A stretch of DNA of 29,365 bases from Chara braunii (GCA_003427395.1 BFEA01000129.1:1631239-1660603); one strand, 5' to 3'. Numbered from the stretch's first letter, positions 9,796-18,975 are shown. Program-made: numbers and translations. The notes: a model not told the origin generated them from the sequence alone.

Positions 9796-10270
9796 GCTAG
9801 AAGGTAGGACACTCCTGGATGTAGACTTTGACGAAGTCCTTGGACTTCGGTCAGAAGTATAGGCGGAAAACACGAGCCAACGTCTTGTGGAAGCCCATAT
9901 AACCGACAACTGCCTGGGCGTGGAACTCGGCCACGGCCTAAACGCGGAGTTGTCAGTAGAGGGAACCCAGATACGTGGTTCTAGCTGCCCTGATCTGCCA
10001 TGCCAGTACACGGGGCCGTTCTCCTCGAGGGAGTAGGAAGGAACGGTCTTACCACTCCGCAGTGTTGTGTGGATGACGCGGTGATCGGGGTAATGGCGAT
10101 ACTAAGTGCGATATGCATCGATCGCTGACTGATCAATAGTGGTGATGGAGATGGCAGCAAGATGGATGGGTTTCTGATTGTGATTAGGATGCCGGGAGAA
10201 GGCATCGGCGACGTGGTTCGTTTCACCCTTGATGGGCTGAGTGGTGAAACTGAACTAGGATAAGTCAAGC
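9796..10270 (-). pseudogene. RNase H tail and integrase zinc-binding region
   Basis: On the minus strand from 10270, the frame reads FSFTTQPIKGETNHVADAFS, the C-terminal motif of Ty3/gypsy RNase H, with a TAG at 10257-10255 at the place of a Gln. Downstream, VYWHGRSGQLEPRIWVPSTD and, in another frame, GYMGFHKTLARV belong to the region before the integrase zinc finger. The second half of the finger, YIQECPTF, is followed by a TAG (9799-9797), and a TGA occurs at 9853-9851 at a Trp position. The coding sequence runs unbroken into base 10270, which fixes the insertion point of the neighbour. Confidence 0.8.
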
Positions 10271-11757
10271 TGTCGGGCGGCTGCCTGCCAGCCGAGGGCT
10301 TTTCTTTTTCGAAATAAACAATAATTTTTTTCTTTTTTGCAGTTTTTGCATGGTTTCGACGTTAAGTGCCTGTGGGTATGGTATTTATGGATGTTCTCGG
10401 CCATCCGGGCCTTCGTACTAACCCTTCGATTGGCTGGAGTGACGGTCCGAACCTTGGTCGCAAGCAGGCCCGGGTGAACCATGAAAGATTGAAGATTCGG
10501 TGTCAGAATCTGAAAATGCGGGACGAGGAGCGTGCATCGAAGTGGGTCGTGGTCGGATCAAAAGCAGGGGGTCAGTGAAGGCCCGAAGCCACTACTGCCG
10601 CGAGTGCCCACGGCAGATTTTTTTTCTGAGAGTTGCGCCATCAGAAAATCGAGAGAAGCGGCAGGTGAAGTCGCGACGCAGCAACCTCCCGAGATCGGGC
10701 TTACAAGACGGAGGCGACCAGCAGCAAAAAGGGTCGCAATTTAAGCGGGTGCGGGCTTGACCCCCAGAAAGAAGAGGACCTCGTAAAGCTGAGTTCGGGC
10801 AGTTGCGCCCGACGTCCTGAATAAACAGGAGGTCGCCACCTCGGACCGGCCATATACGACAGGTGAGGTAGGCGAAAGCCGTAAGCTGAAAGGAATTGGG
10901 GCCATGATGGCATGTGAACCGACCAGGAGGAATGACATTAAGGATGGGGGAAAATGAGGGGGAAATATGAAGGGGCGGAGTACAATGGAGAAGGAGGGGC
11001 TTGTAAGGTGTCAGAGGGAAAAGGGAAAGGCTGCGCCTCCAGCTAAAGAAGTGGCTGAAAGCGAGCACCCCCTAACCAACTAGCAGGCAGATTCAGCATG
11101 ACGAGCCTACGGGGTACTGAGTGCTAGCTGTAACTACCTGCATCGAGCTGAGTGGGGGAGCAGGCGGAGGCGCGAGTTCCTATGATGGTCGTGCAAGTCA
11201 CGAGAGGGGCCGACGAGACCAAGGAGGGGAAGGGGGCAGGCCTTTACATAGGCCTGTTTTCTGGGACGAGGAAACTGACCAGGATGCAAACTGAGTATGA
11301 AAATTGGGCAGCAAAACAAATTCGTTGACATCAAGATCGGTTCTTGAAAGCTATCGTACCGAACTAGGAGGGGAGACGGATGGACAAGAGTAGCGGCTCG
11401 TCAAGCCCAGGGAGGGACGAGCTGGCGGAAGAAGAACGAAGACGAACGGGCGGAGCTTGCCGTCGCTAGTAAACTGCGCGGCAGGCGGGAATGAGAAAGG
11501 GGGGGGTACGGATCCGCAAACAACTGAAGGAATTACAGTGATTGGGCAAGGAGGGGAGAAGGTGGGATCGCAGCGCAAGTGGGAAGTCAAGTTGAGACGG
11601 CGCGGGAAGGTGGCGAAAGGGTGGCCAAGGGAAAACGAAAAATTGGCAAAATATTGGCGGGCGACGAGGAAGGAGAAGAAGGAGGCGGGAAAAATGGGAG
11701 GCGAGATGATTGGACGAATAGAGGGAGGGTATGATCGACGCGGAGAAGAGAAAGGAC

Positions 11758-11763
11758 TATAAG
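11758..11763 (+). promoter_or_regulatory. Candidate TATA box in the 5' LTR
   Basis: TATAAG within a purine-rich setting is conserved at the equivalent place in the 3' LTR (28956-28961). It is the only TATA-like word conserved in both copies that I noticed. Functional status is unproven. Confidence 0.25.
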
Positions 11764-11989
11764 AGCAAAGGAAATCGGAGAGGGAGGGATATAGAGGAGG
11801 AGGTGGGAGCGCATGACTGGAGCGTACGTAGTCTTCGCGCACAGTGCCGCTCGAGTGGCAAGGCGACCTCGACTCTGGACAACGGCCAGCCCGGCGGTGG
11901 TGACAGGACGGAAGAAGACAGAGCGGCCGTTGGTCTCGCACACGCCTACTAAGCGCACGATGCCGGGCTTGAGGGTCGGAGGTGAGTAC

Positions 11990-11992
<3 letters not shown>

Positions 11993-12070
<78 letters not shown>
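11993..12070 (+). repeat. (GA)39 microsatellite in the 5' LTR
   Basis: An uninterrupted GA run of 78 nt. Its counterpart in the 3' LTR, at 29195-29282, is longer and has one interruption, so the tract has changed length since insertion. Confidence 0.95.
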
Positions 12071-12074
<4 letters not shown>

Positions 12075-12438
12075 TTGGCGCGCACGAAGAATAAACACAC
12101 GCNCCAGCGTTCGGTCGTGGGGCAGCCTCTAGGAGATCAAGCGTTCGGAAGGGGGAACACCGTGCGGCGAGCTGCTGCTCTACAAAGAGCAAGAACTCGA
12201 GAGTAGATAGGGAAGGGGAGAGAGAAGGGGGAGGAGACGAAGAGGGACACGCACGGGGAAGGAGTGTTCGGGAGTCCGAGCTAGAGTCGCGCTACGGCAG
12301 CGCCGAGTGGAGTCCGCCTCAAGCCGCAGTCGACAAGGTGAAAAAGGGAAGGGCGCTCGCTGGGCTCTTACTTAGGGACGCTCGAGGGTGGTAGTGGGGC
12401 TCCGCGACTCCCGGTGGCACTAGAGCCCAAACCGGTTC

Positions 12439-12440
<2 letters not shown>

Positions 12441-12514
<74 letters not shown>

Positions 12515-12520
12515 AAGAGA
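12441..12520 (+). repeat. Second (GA)n microsatellite in the 5' LTR
   Basis: About 80 nt of GA with two or three AA interruptions near its 3' side. The matching position of the 3' LTR is beyond the window. Confidence 0.95.
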
Positions 12521-13400
12521 AGGACGAAGGAAACTGCAGGAGTCGAGGCGCAAGAGAGCACGCACTCGGCCACCAGCTGACGAAAGGGAGAAGAGAAGCG
12601 AGACTGCCGCCCATGCGCCACGCAGCCGCGGCGACCAAGGACGAGAAGCAGGGTGCGAAGAGTTTCGAGCATGCGACAAGTCTGCGCCCGTCTAGCTCGA
12701 AGTGTCGCCAGGAGCCGTACTCGAGTGGACGACGAGTGATGGGGGGGGCAAGGGGGCCATAGTTGCAGCGGCGGGGCATGGTCAGGCCCGAGCGGCGAGG
12801 GAGCTCGGCCGAGGCGCGGCGCCGAGGTGTCGACCTACGATCAGCTCAACCCACGCTGGGCCAATGACGACGGAGTTAGTTGGAGGAACGCCTGCAGCTT
12901 CGGCGTGCGGTCAGCTCATGCAGCGCAAGAGAGATAAGGGGAGGAGTAAGGGAGAGGGAAAGAGTCACGCGGGGGGGCTCCTGAAAGGAAGCTCGAAAGA
13001 AGGGGGGGAAGTAGAAGAAGAGGAAGGAGAGTCACCCTCGGAGCAGGGATCGCGGGTCCTGTTGTCTAGCGAGCTCGGTACTGCGTGAGGGTCTCAAGGA
13101 CGCACAACGCGTCGTCAAGTGCCCAAGCAGTTGAAGTCACCGGAGTGAACGCCCCTCTGGTAGGGGGCTTTTGAAGAAATCTGAGGGTCGGGAGCAGCTG
13201 ATAAAACTTCGCTCCGGGTGGGTACAGAGAGATAGCGAGAAAGAAAGAACGTGAGAAGAGGAGTGAGTGAGAGAGAGAGAAAGATCGAAAGCAAGGAAAA
13301 GGGTGAGTGGAGAGGCGGAAGAAAGGAAGAGTCGGAGGCAGAGGAAGAGGAAGTCGTAGGCCAAATTTGAAGAAGAAATCGCTGCCTCATTTTGTATTCT

Positions 13401-13896
13401 GATACCGTACNGTGAGCTGCTAAGAATCTTGTTCGAAAGCGGCCATGGAACTGTGTATGTGACCAGGCACGGGGAATGAGTTTTCTTTATTTCACGTGTT
13501 AACCGCGCGACTAAGTGTCTCGTTCAAATGCGGCACGAAATTATGTAAGCGACCTAGCTCGAGGACTGAGCTTTCTTTATTTCGAGTTCCGATACCGTAC
13601 TGTGTGTGAGCAACTGCGTGTCTTGTTCAAATGCAGCCATGGAACTGCGCATGTAACGAGGCACGGGGACTGAGAATTCTCTATTTCGAGTGTTGAGACT
13701 GCTCCGTGCGTGCGGCTAAGTGTCTTGTTCAAATGCGGACACAAAATAATGTATGTGACCAAGAATGAGGACTGAGCTTTCTTTATTATTTTGATACCTC
13801 ACTGTGTGAGCGACTACGTGTCTTGTTCGAGCGCTGCCAAGGAACAATGTGTGTGACCAAACACGAGGACTGAACTTTCTTCATTTTGAGTTCTTA
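13401..13896 (+). repeat. Tandem array of about five ~100-bp units in the LTR
   Basis: Units begin at about 13401, 13499, 13591, 13695 and 13793 (lengths 98, 92, 104, 98, 104). Each runs GATACCGTACTGTGTGAGC-like, then (T/C)GTCTTGTTCAAATGC, then ATGTATGTGACCA, then GAGGACTGAGCTTTCTTTAT. Units differ by many substitutions, so the array is old. Degenerate GATACCG starts continue at about 13993, 14110 and 14170. The N at 13411 falls where the other units have T. No coding is seen. Confidence 0.85.
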
Positions 13897-14366
13897 GACC
13901 ATACCGTGAGTACGACTTTGTAAGTGACCTTGCCACTGCACATGGCGAGTGGCCAAGCTAGGAGCACCGAGCCCTTCTTTCTCTAGGTCACTGATACCGC
14001 ACCGCGTTAAGTCCAAAGAATGTATGGGCTCTGCATGTAGCCAAACTCGGAATGTTGAGTCTTCTCCTCTCAAAACTCTGAAATCGCTCTCTTCTTCCCC
14101 TTCGGGTTTTGATACCGAAGGGTGTCGGTAGCCTTGACCCTGTGCAGCCCCTCATTTCCTTTTGAATACGGATACTGCTAAATGTTTGTGCCCTCTTCTC
14201 CGATCTGAGTCCTATCGAGAGCCCCGAAGTCGTTCTCTGTACAGGAGCTAGTTCGAGGTTCGGTACCCACGTCAAATTAGAAACCGTCTAAACGCTTAGT
14301 AGGGGTGCTTATTCTCTCTCCCTCGAGAGCTGGATGTGTACTCGGCACAAGACAAGGTAGGAAGTT

Positions 14367-14430
14367 AGCCTGAAATTCGCCCCCCCTCCGGGCGTCTCAG
14401 CCTGAAACTCGCCCCCCCTCCGGTCGGAGA
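14367..14430 (+). repeat. 32-bp doublet before the LTR end
   Basis: AGCCTGAAATTCGCCCCCCC at 14367 recurs at 14399 with AAACTC in place of AAATTC. Both copies end in CTCCGG(G/T)CG-like sequence. Period 32 bp, two copies. Confidence 0.9.
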
Positions 14431-14457
14431 CGCCGAAGAGGAGCTAGCACGACAAAG

Positions 14458-14475
14458 TGGCGCCGTTGCCGGGGA
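14458..14475 (+). promoter_or_regulatory. Primer-binding site, tRNA-Asp type
   Basis: TGGCGCCGTTGCCGGGGA is the exact complement of the 18-nt 3' end (with CCA) of plant cytosolic tRNA-Asp(GUC), as I know it. It sits three bases after the 5' LTR and would prime minus-strand DNA synthesis. Its last base is also the A of the first ATG of the internal region. tRNA-Asp priming is known in some plant Ty3/gypsy groups. Confidence 0.9.
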
Positions 14476-14780
14476 TGACCATTTCTCCCGCAGCCGCGGC
14501 CGGCTCGGGGCTGACCACGGTTCCAACTCCCGCAAGGGAGCGAGACTCTCAAACGGCACCAGTTCGGGACTTGGGGGGGAGGAGAGTTGTGCTACGGGTA
14601 CCGGGGAGAGGAGGAGAAAGAGAGACACCTAACCATCATAGCGAGGGCATTCGAGAAGAGGGGGGTACTTGGGGGATCTTAGACGAGGGATCGGAGGCCG
14701 ACTCCTGGGTGGACCGGTGTCTGGCCGATTTCTTTGACTCGGAACTGGGGGACTATTGGGACTACGATAACGAGTATTGA
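14475..14780 (+). CDS. Leader ORF (ORF1), about 101 aa, unknown
   Basis: The first ATG after the primer site overlaps its last base and opens a frame of 101 codons. The N-terminal half is Ala/Thr/Pro/Arg-rich and looks disordered. The C-terminal third is acidic and aromatic (EADSWVDRCLADFFDSELGD, then YWDYDNEY). No family is recognised. Nine bases after the stop comes a strong splice-donor-like sequence, AAG|GTACGT. It may encode a small leader peptide or be an upstream ORF in the genomic RNA. The protein-like acidic end argues for coding, but there is no second copy in the window for comparison. Confidence 0.45.
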   Translation: MTISPAAAAGSGLTTVPTPARERDSQTAPVRDLGGRRVVLRVPGRGGERETPNHHSEGIREEGGTWGILDEGSEADSWVDRCLADFFDSELGDYWDYDNEY

Positions 14781-15380
14781 AGACCCAAGGTACGTATACT
14801 TATCAACCCCACCTGAGAGCCTCTTCCTAAAGCTCCGCTCTTCCCACCCTTTTTTTCAAAATTCTCGATCTTCCAGTGATTCCAAGAGACAAAAGAGGCA
14901 GCAGGATGCGTAAAAGGAAGAAGGGAACGAAGTGCGAAGAGTTCACGATGAGGAGGATGGGGGTGGGGTAGATAGGCTAGCGATTTCCGATACATAGGTG
15001 GATCTTGTCCTGGGACCCGGGTAATTCCACGCCTGAGGTGGGCCGAGTAGAGGCGTGGTACCGGATCGGTTAATTAGGACTAGAGGTCGGTTCAGTGGGG
15101 GACATAGGGCGCGGGTGTGTGACTTCGGTCCGACTCCGGGGAGGGGGTTGCCACCCTTCCTCGGGGATAACCTGTGTCCGCAGCTAGTCTCTAGGCCGAG
15201 AGTGGGGAGGAGTCTCTCAGCGGGGGAGGACAGGAAGGTAGCCGAGTGAGACGACGTTCCTTCTCTCGTCCATTTGATCCTTCTGAGCTCACAGGCTTCT
15301 TCTCCTTGCGGGATAGAGGTGGTCTCTCGAGTGGCCAAAAGGAGATAGGAACTTTGGGAATTTTCCTTTAATTATACTGT
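14781..15380 (+). other. Inter-ORF leader, candidate intron 14790-15294
   Basis: There is no protein-like plus-strand frame. A donor AAG|GTACGTAT lies at 14790. A possible acceptor, a pyrimidine-containing stretch ending CTCACAG, lies at 15294, which would remove about 505 bases and bring the next ORFs closer to the 5' end. Introns upstream of gag are known in giant plant Tat/Ogre elements, so this is plausible but not demonstrated. Confidence 0.3.
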
Positions 15381-15743
15381 ATGAGCCTAGAAGCCGTTCC
15401 AGAATGGATTACTGTGTGTACGCACGGAAGTGTTGATGTGTGGTGCTACTCCTTTAGACTATGGACTGGGGACTTTGATGTTGGTGTCTATGTGGAGGAG
15501 GGACAAGATCAAGGAGAGGACTTCCTTCGGGGGTGGGAAGAGGCGATAGGCCACTCCCACTGTTCGCGGCGGGAATTGAGGGGTTACGGATTCAAGTATT
15601 TCTACTCTCTATGATATCGAACCTACCCAAGAGGTGGTCGCCCGACGCCAGTGATTCCGGACGCTTATTTTGATGGATCGGATGGATGGAAAGTACTAGT
15701 GGGGATAGTGAAGCGTATGGTGAGAGTGGCGGATCCATGAGCT
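15381..15743 (+). pseudogene. Trp-rich accessory ORF, copy 1 (premature stop)
   Basis: ATG at 15381 opens MSLEAVPEW followed by SVDVWCYSFRLWTGDFDVG, YVEEG, WEEAIGH and FKYFYSL. A TGA at 15612-15614 then interrupts. Past it, the same frame continues RTYPRGG, IPDAYFDGSDGWKVLVGI and ends at 15743. The second copy, just downstream, has the same motif series without the stop, so this copy is truncated. The order, VWCY-x2-3-WTG-x-FD, YVEEG-x-D, WEEAIGH, YFYSL, RTYPRGG, IPDA, DGSD-x-W, is a distinctive signature of an unrecognised protein of about 120 residues. No signal peptide or membrane segment is seen. Confidence 0.6.
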
Positions 15744-16102
15744 TGAGGCAATTGGAGTTTGAACCCGCAGGAATTAGTGTAGGTGATATAGGCAGAGTAG
15801 ATGTTTGGTGCTATACCTTCTACTGGTGGACCGGGCACTTCGACATAGCCTTGTACGTGGAAGAGGGTGTAGATAGAGCAGCAGGGTATTTGGATAGCTG
15901 GGAGGAGGCGATCGGTCACGCGCGGCTTGAGAGGCAGCTGCTGAGGGCTTACGAAATTAACTATTTCTACTCGCTGGGGTGTAGGACGTATCCGCGAGGG
16001 GGTAGCCCAGTCCCCACTATTCCGGACGCCTTCCTGGACGGGTCGGACGAGTGGAGAGTGTTGGTTCAAATCAGAGAGGAGATAGTCCTAGGGGATGGTT
16101 AG
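15686..16102 (+). CDS. Trp-rich accessory ORF, copy 2, 138 aa
   Basis: The frame is open from an ATG at 15686. A second ATG, at 15737 (MSLRQLEFEP), matches the start of copy 1 and is the better start, giving 121 aa. It carries VDVWCYTFYWWTGHFDIALY, VEEGVD, WEEAIGHA, INYFYSL, RTYPRGG and IPDAFLDGSDEW, all shared with copy 1. The TAG at 16100-16102 is followed in the same frame by the next open region. The pattern of a VW-containing strand, a second hydrophobic strand and an acidic Trp-containing helix resembles part A of the modules downstream, so all may derive from one ancestral domain; this is inference. Function unknown. Confidence 0.65.
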   Translation: MESTSGDSEAYGESGGSMSLRQLEFEPAGISVGDIGRVDVWCYTFYWWTGHFDIALYVEEGVDRAAGYLDSWEEAIGHARLERQLLRAYEINYFYSLGCRTYPRGGSPVPTIPDAFLDGSDEWRVLVQIREEIVLGDG

Positions 16103-16837
16103 AATCATAGAGGTACTGAGGAAGAAGGGGTTCGGGTAGACAAGGCTGATATAAGCAAAGACCGAGAGTGCTTCAACGTCCCCTTAGACCACCGCACAGA
16201 GCGGTATCTAGCCGGTCGCAAGAGGGGGGTAGAGCTAGAGAGAGGGGTTTTTCTTTGGGCTCGTTTCGCTGTAGGAACCTGGGAGGGGGACAGTTGGTCC
16301 TGGAACACGCCCCAGAACGGGAAGAGACCCAGGCGAACAATGATTCGTGCGGAAGGAACTGTGTACTTGAGTAAGGAAGCCTGGGTCGAGTACGTCACAC
16401 ATTTGGTCCTGGGGTGGTACCGTGCGGATCATTGGGAGGCACGGGCATGACCGATTTTGAGGCAAATCTTTGAGGCTGAGCCCCTTGGACACTGCCCACC
16501 CGTCGAGGTGAGGGTGACCTGCGCGCGAGACGAAGAATACCCCCGTGCCACAGGGTGCGTCAGGGCCATATTCCCATTATTTGTTTTCCGAAGGGTGAGC
16601 GGGAAGGAGGAACGGTACGACAGGATAGTGCGGTCCATAGTGCGGGAAAAGGGGTGGCAGCTCTCTGTTAGGTCCCTCCATTGGTACTACACCTATTGCG
16701 TGGATAACCCGGTGCCATACGGGATCAAGGCTTGTAGGATTTGTGTCGGGATCTTTAGGGAGTCCACTCGGGACCGCGAGGGAGGAAGGGACTACGGATA
16801 CCAAAGAGTCTTCAGGGTGCCACAAAGAATCTTCTAA
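16103..16837 (+). pseudogene. Accessory module M1 (in-frame TGA)
   Basis: One continuous frame of about 245 codons is broken only by TGA at 16448-16450. Part A ends with GTVYLSKEAWVEYVTHLV. Part B carries SVRSLHWYYTYCVDNPVP followed by ICVGIFRE. There is no ATG near the beginning (the first is at about 16341), and the frame abuts the TAG of the preceding ORF, so M1 may have lost its start or may have been expressed by readthrough or fusion. By comparison with M2 and M3 it is a member of the same tandem family. Function unknown; no catalytic motif was recognised. Confidence 0.55.
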
Positions 16838-16841
16838 ATGA

Positions 16842-17528
16842 ATGGTGTTCCATGATAGGGAGAAGGGATGCTTCGTAGAGTCCTCTTTGGAAGACCGTGA
16901 GGCCCTTAGGCTGGTTCCTAGCAACAGGGAAGTCCCTTATTGGGAAAGGATAGAAGGAGTGAGGTCCACGGTTAGTGGGGAGTGCGTGTGGGTAGAATCC
17001 AAAGAGGTAGAAAGTCAAGGTTTCGGGCGGAGTCTTGAAGTAACCGCGGTTATTTTCGTAGCACCTGAGGCTTGGACGAAGCTCGTAGTACCCGTAATTC
17101 TGGGACAAGGGGGTGGGCTGGAAAAATTGTTGAAAGAGGCGAGAGAGGTGAGAAGAGAATGGATAAGTAAGGTTAGAGAGCGATTTGCGTTCGTGTCCGT
17201 GGAAAGGGAGAGATTCGCGAGGGAAAGAGAACTTCCAAGGTCAAGTTACCCATTAACGGTGAGAGTGCCATCTTACCTATTCCCTGGGGCGAGCGAGGGA
17301 AAGATAGTATGTCTTCTGGAGAGGGGTAGGAATTTGGGACTTACCTTCAGGGCCTTGTGGATACTGTACACGCACTACGTCGATCAGGGTGTTCCACCGC
17401 GCAAAAAACTCTGGGGTATTTTCCGAAGGCTAGGTTCTCTAGAGAAGCCCTTCACCCTCTCTCCGGAAAAATATCTCAGGTGGGTCTTTAGAACGACATT
17501 AGCAAATGGTAAAGTTCTTTCTCAGTGA
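16842..17528 (+). CDS. Accessory module M2, intact, 228 aa
   Basis: This is the best-preserved member of the tandem family, a single uninterrupted frame from ATG 16842. Part A (residues about 30-95): EVPYWERI, then ECVWVESKEV, then GRSLEVTAVIFVAPEAWTKL ending in GQ. A charged helical linker rich in Arg/Glu follows (about 95-135). Part B (about 130-200): ELPRSSYPL, VPSYLFPGASE, then LTFRALWILYTHYVDQGVPP and KKLWGIFRRLGSL. There are no transmembrane or signal segments. Its last 23 bases overlap the ATG of M3 in another frame. It lies between the primer site and gag on the gag strand, so it is presumably expressed from the LTR. I do not recognise the fold. Confidence 0.7.
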   Translation: MVFHDREKGCFVESSLEDREALRLVPSNREVPYWERIEGVRSTVSGECVWVESKEVESQGFGRSLEVTAVIFVAPEAWTKLVVPVILGQGGGLEKLLKEAREVRREWISKVRERFAFVSVERERFARERELPRSSYPLTVRVPSYLFPGASEGKIVCLLERGRNLGLTFRALWILYTHYVDQGVPPRKKLWGIFRRLGSLEKPFTLSPEKYLRWVFRTTLANGKVLSQ

Positions 17529-18237
17529 AGAAGGGGTGGTAGAAACGATAGAGGCCAGTGACGCCGAGAAGGTTTTGATTCCGGGAGACCCTCAAGTGAC
17601 TCCTTATTGGATGAGCGTTGAGAAGGGGGGATTAATCAGAGAAGGGGCCTACGTGTGGGTTCGAGCGCAAAGACTCACTTGGAAGGAAGGTGTGGAAAGA
17701 GGGGGCCCACCCGACCTCGGTCGCTTCCTAGAGATCCGGGCAACCATTTTTTTCGACGAGGAGAGGTGGACTGAAGTCTGGAGAGGTTTAGTGACCGGGC
17801 AGCTTACGCACTTTGAATACCGAGAGTCCGCAAGGCTGTTGGCGAACAACTCAGTGTTAACTGACTACGAGGAAGGGACTTTCGAGTCGTGGTCGCTAGT
17901 GTTCTTCGCCGAGCCCGGAGAGGTCCCCCGCGCTTCCGAGGTCCTTCACGCTAACCTGCCCTAGTTCGTGGCCAGTTCGTTTCTAAGGGACTCGGAGGAG
18001 AGGGTAGTAGCAGTGCTTAGGGCGGCTCAGGAATCCGGAGTGCGGGCTAGGGGGTTGTTCTCGCTTCATACTCGGTGTGTGGACGCAGGAGTTCCCCCAA
18101 GGAGTGAGCTATCCGCCATATTCGAAAAATTGAGAGAGTTTGAGGGGATCCGATCCCTCGTCGCGGACGTTCCATACGCCCGCCTCTTTGGAGAAGAGCA
18201 GGTGGCTAACCGGAGGGGTTTCGAGGGCCGAAGATAA
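17506..18237 (+). pseudogene. Accessory module M3 (in-frame TAG)
   Basis: ATG 17506 opens a frame that runs to 18237 with one TAG at 17962-17964. Part A: VTPYWMSVEKGG, AYVWVRAQRL, LGRFLEIRATIFFDEERWTE and VTGQ. These parallel M2 (PYW, VWV, GR-x-LE, IF-x4-W, GQ). EVPRASEVL lies just before the stop and EERVVAVL just after. Part B: RARGLFSLHTRCVDAGVPPR and LSAIFEKLREFE, closely parallel to M2 ALWILYTHYVDQGVPP and WGIFRRL. The stop falls between the two parts. Read strictly it gives 152- and 89-residue pieces; the homology shows that they were one protein. Confidence 0.65.
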
Positions 18238-18975
18238 GGAGGATTCCGGGAACTCTCTGGGCTTCCATAGAGCCCGTAGAGGATACCGGGGAGGTTATCA
18301 GTGTCACTTTGCCTAGGGCCCGGTTGACCGAACCAACAAGGACTCTCCTGCGGGAAGAAGGTGAGATCCGGCATGGTAAGGCGTTCATACAGTTTGCAGT
18401 AAGTTGCCGGGGGGAGGCAGTAGTTGGAGAAGCCCGAATATTCCTTTCGAAGGAGGGCTTTGTAGAGATAGTGCGTAGCTTGCGGATTGGGCAGGACCCT
18501 CTCTGGGACGTTCGAGCCGTGAGAGGCCGTCTAAGAGAATTAGTGGAGGAGTTGAGGCCTCACGAAGGGTGCGACAAGGAATGTCTAGTGACCTATGGGG
18601 GTTGGGAAGAGATACCGCGGTTCCTCTCCAGCGAGCCTGTGGAGGTCCCCAGTTTCATTTTTGAGCAGGTTTACCCCTCCGAGGCTGTTAAGAAGGCGGT
18701 GGGAAGAAGGGTTTCCATCCTAAGTCAATTCAGGTTCACGGGATCAGACCTTCACACCTTGTTAACTTGGTGTTCTCGGGATCCCTATAAAGACGATTGG
18801 TCGACTCTAGAGGACCTGGGTTACGCATTTGAGGGGTGGGGCCAACACGCGAGGGAGTAAGATATCGTGGAGGTACTTAGGTAAGATCTGTGAGGGAGAG
18901 TTAGCGGGATTAGACCTCTCAACCTTGATTCGGATAACAATTGCGTGTCGTCGACGGAGGTTAAGGGATGACCGA
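18210..18975 (+). pseudogene. Accessory module M4 (no clear ATG, late frameshift)
   Basis: The main frame is open from about 18210 to a TAA at 18858-18860; from TTG 18309 it is 183 aa. Part A: KAFIQFAVSCRGE, then GEARIFLSKEGFVEIVRSLR and IGQDP. Linker and part B: WEEIPRFLSSEPVEVPSFIF, then FTGSDLHTLLTWCSRDPYKD and LGYAFEGW. In another frame from about 18850, GKICEGELAGLDLSTLIR continues to a TGA at 18973-18975. The latter is similar to a segment at the corresponding place in M6 (RRCAQEGGRGISDLEIVNLA), so a frameshift near 18855 split the module. Function unknown. Confidence 0.55.

Larger units (their letters stand above)
8460..10270 (-). mobile_element. Ty3/gypsy chromovirus remnant, minus strand
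   Basis: Reading leftwards from 10270, the order is RNase H C-terminal end, integrase zinc-binding region, integrase core, integrase C-terminal domain and chromodomain. This is the 3' part of a Ty3/gypsy pol gene of the chromovirus group, and the terminal chromodomain is its hallmark. It is interrupted by multiple stops and frameshifts and is dead. It is cut off exactly at 10270, where the giant element begins, so its gag, protease and reverse transcriptase should lie beyond the right end of the window. Confidence 0.85.
10271..14454 (+). repeat. 5' LTR, about 4.18 kb
   Basis: It starts TGTC at the exact break in the host chromovirus and ends GACA at 14454, three bases before the primer site, which gives the short inverted termini expected of LTRs. 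The first 1.88 kb is duplicated at 27472-29365 with scattered substitutions and small indels. It contains two long (GA)n runs, a tandem array of ~100-bp units and a 32-bp doublet close to its end. Position 12103 is N where the 3' copy has T. Open frames inside, mostly on the minus strand, look like products of the purine-rich plus strand. At over 4 kb it is large for an LTR. Confidence 0.85.

Noticed and set aside
11813-12206. Plus-strand ORFs of repeated Arg-Glu across the (GA)n runs (also 12414-12695 and 29132-29344)
   Set aside because: They are direct translations of GA microsatellites with no conserved flanking protein.
14943-15338. Minus-strand ORF of 131 aa in the leader
   Set aside because: No protein-like pattern and on the antisense of a purine-rich strand; better explained as leader or intron.
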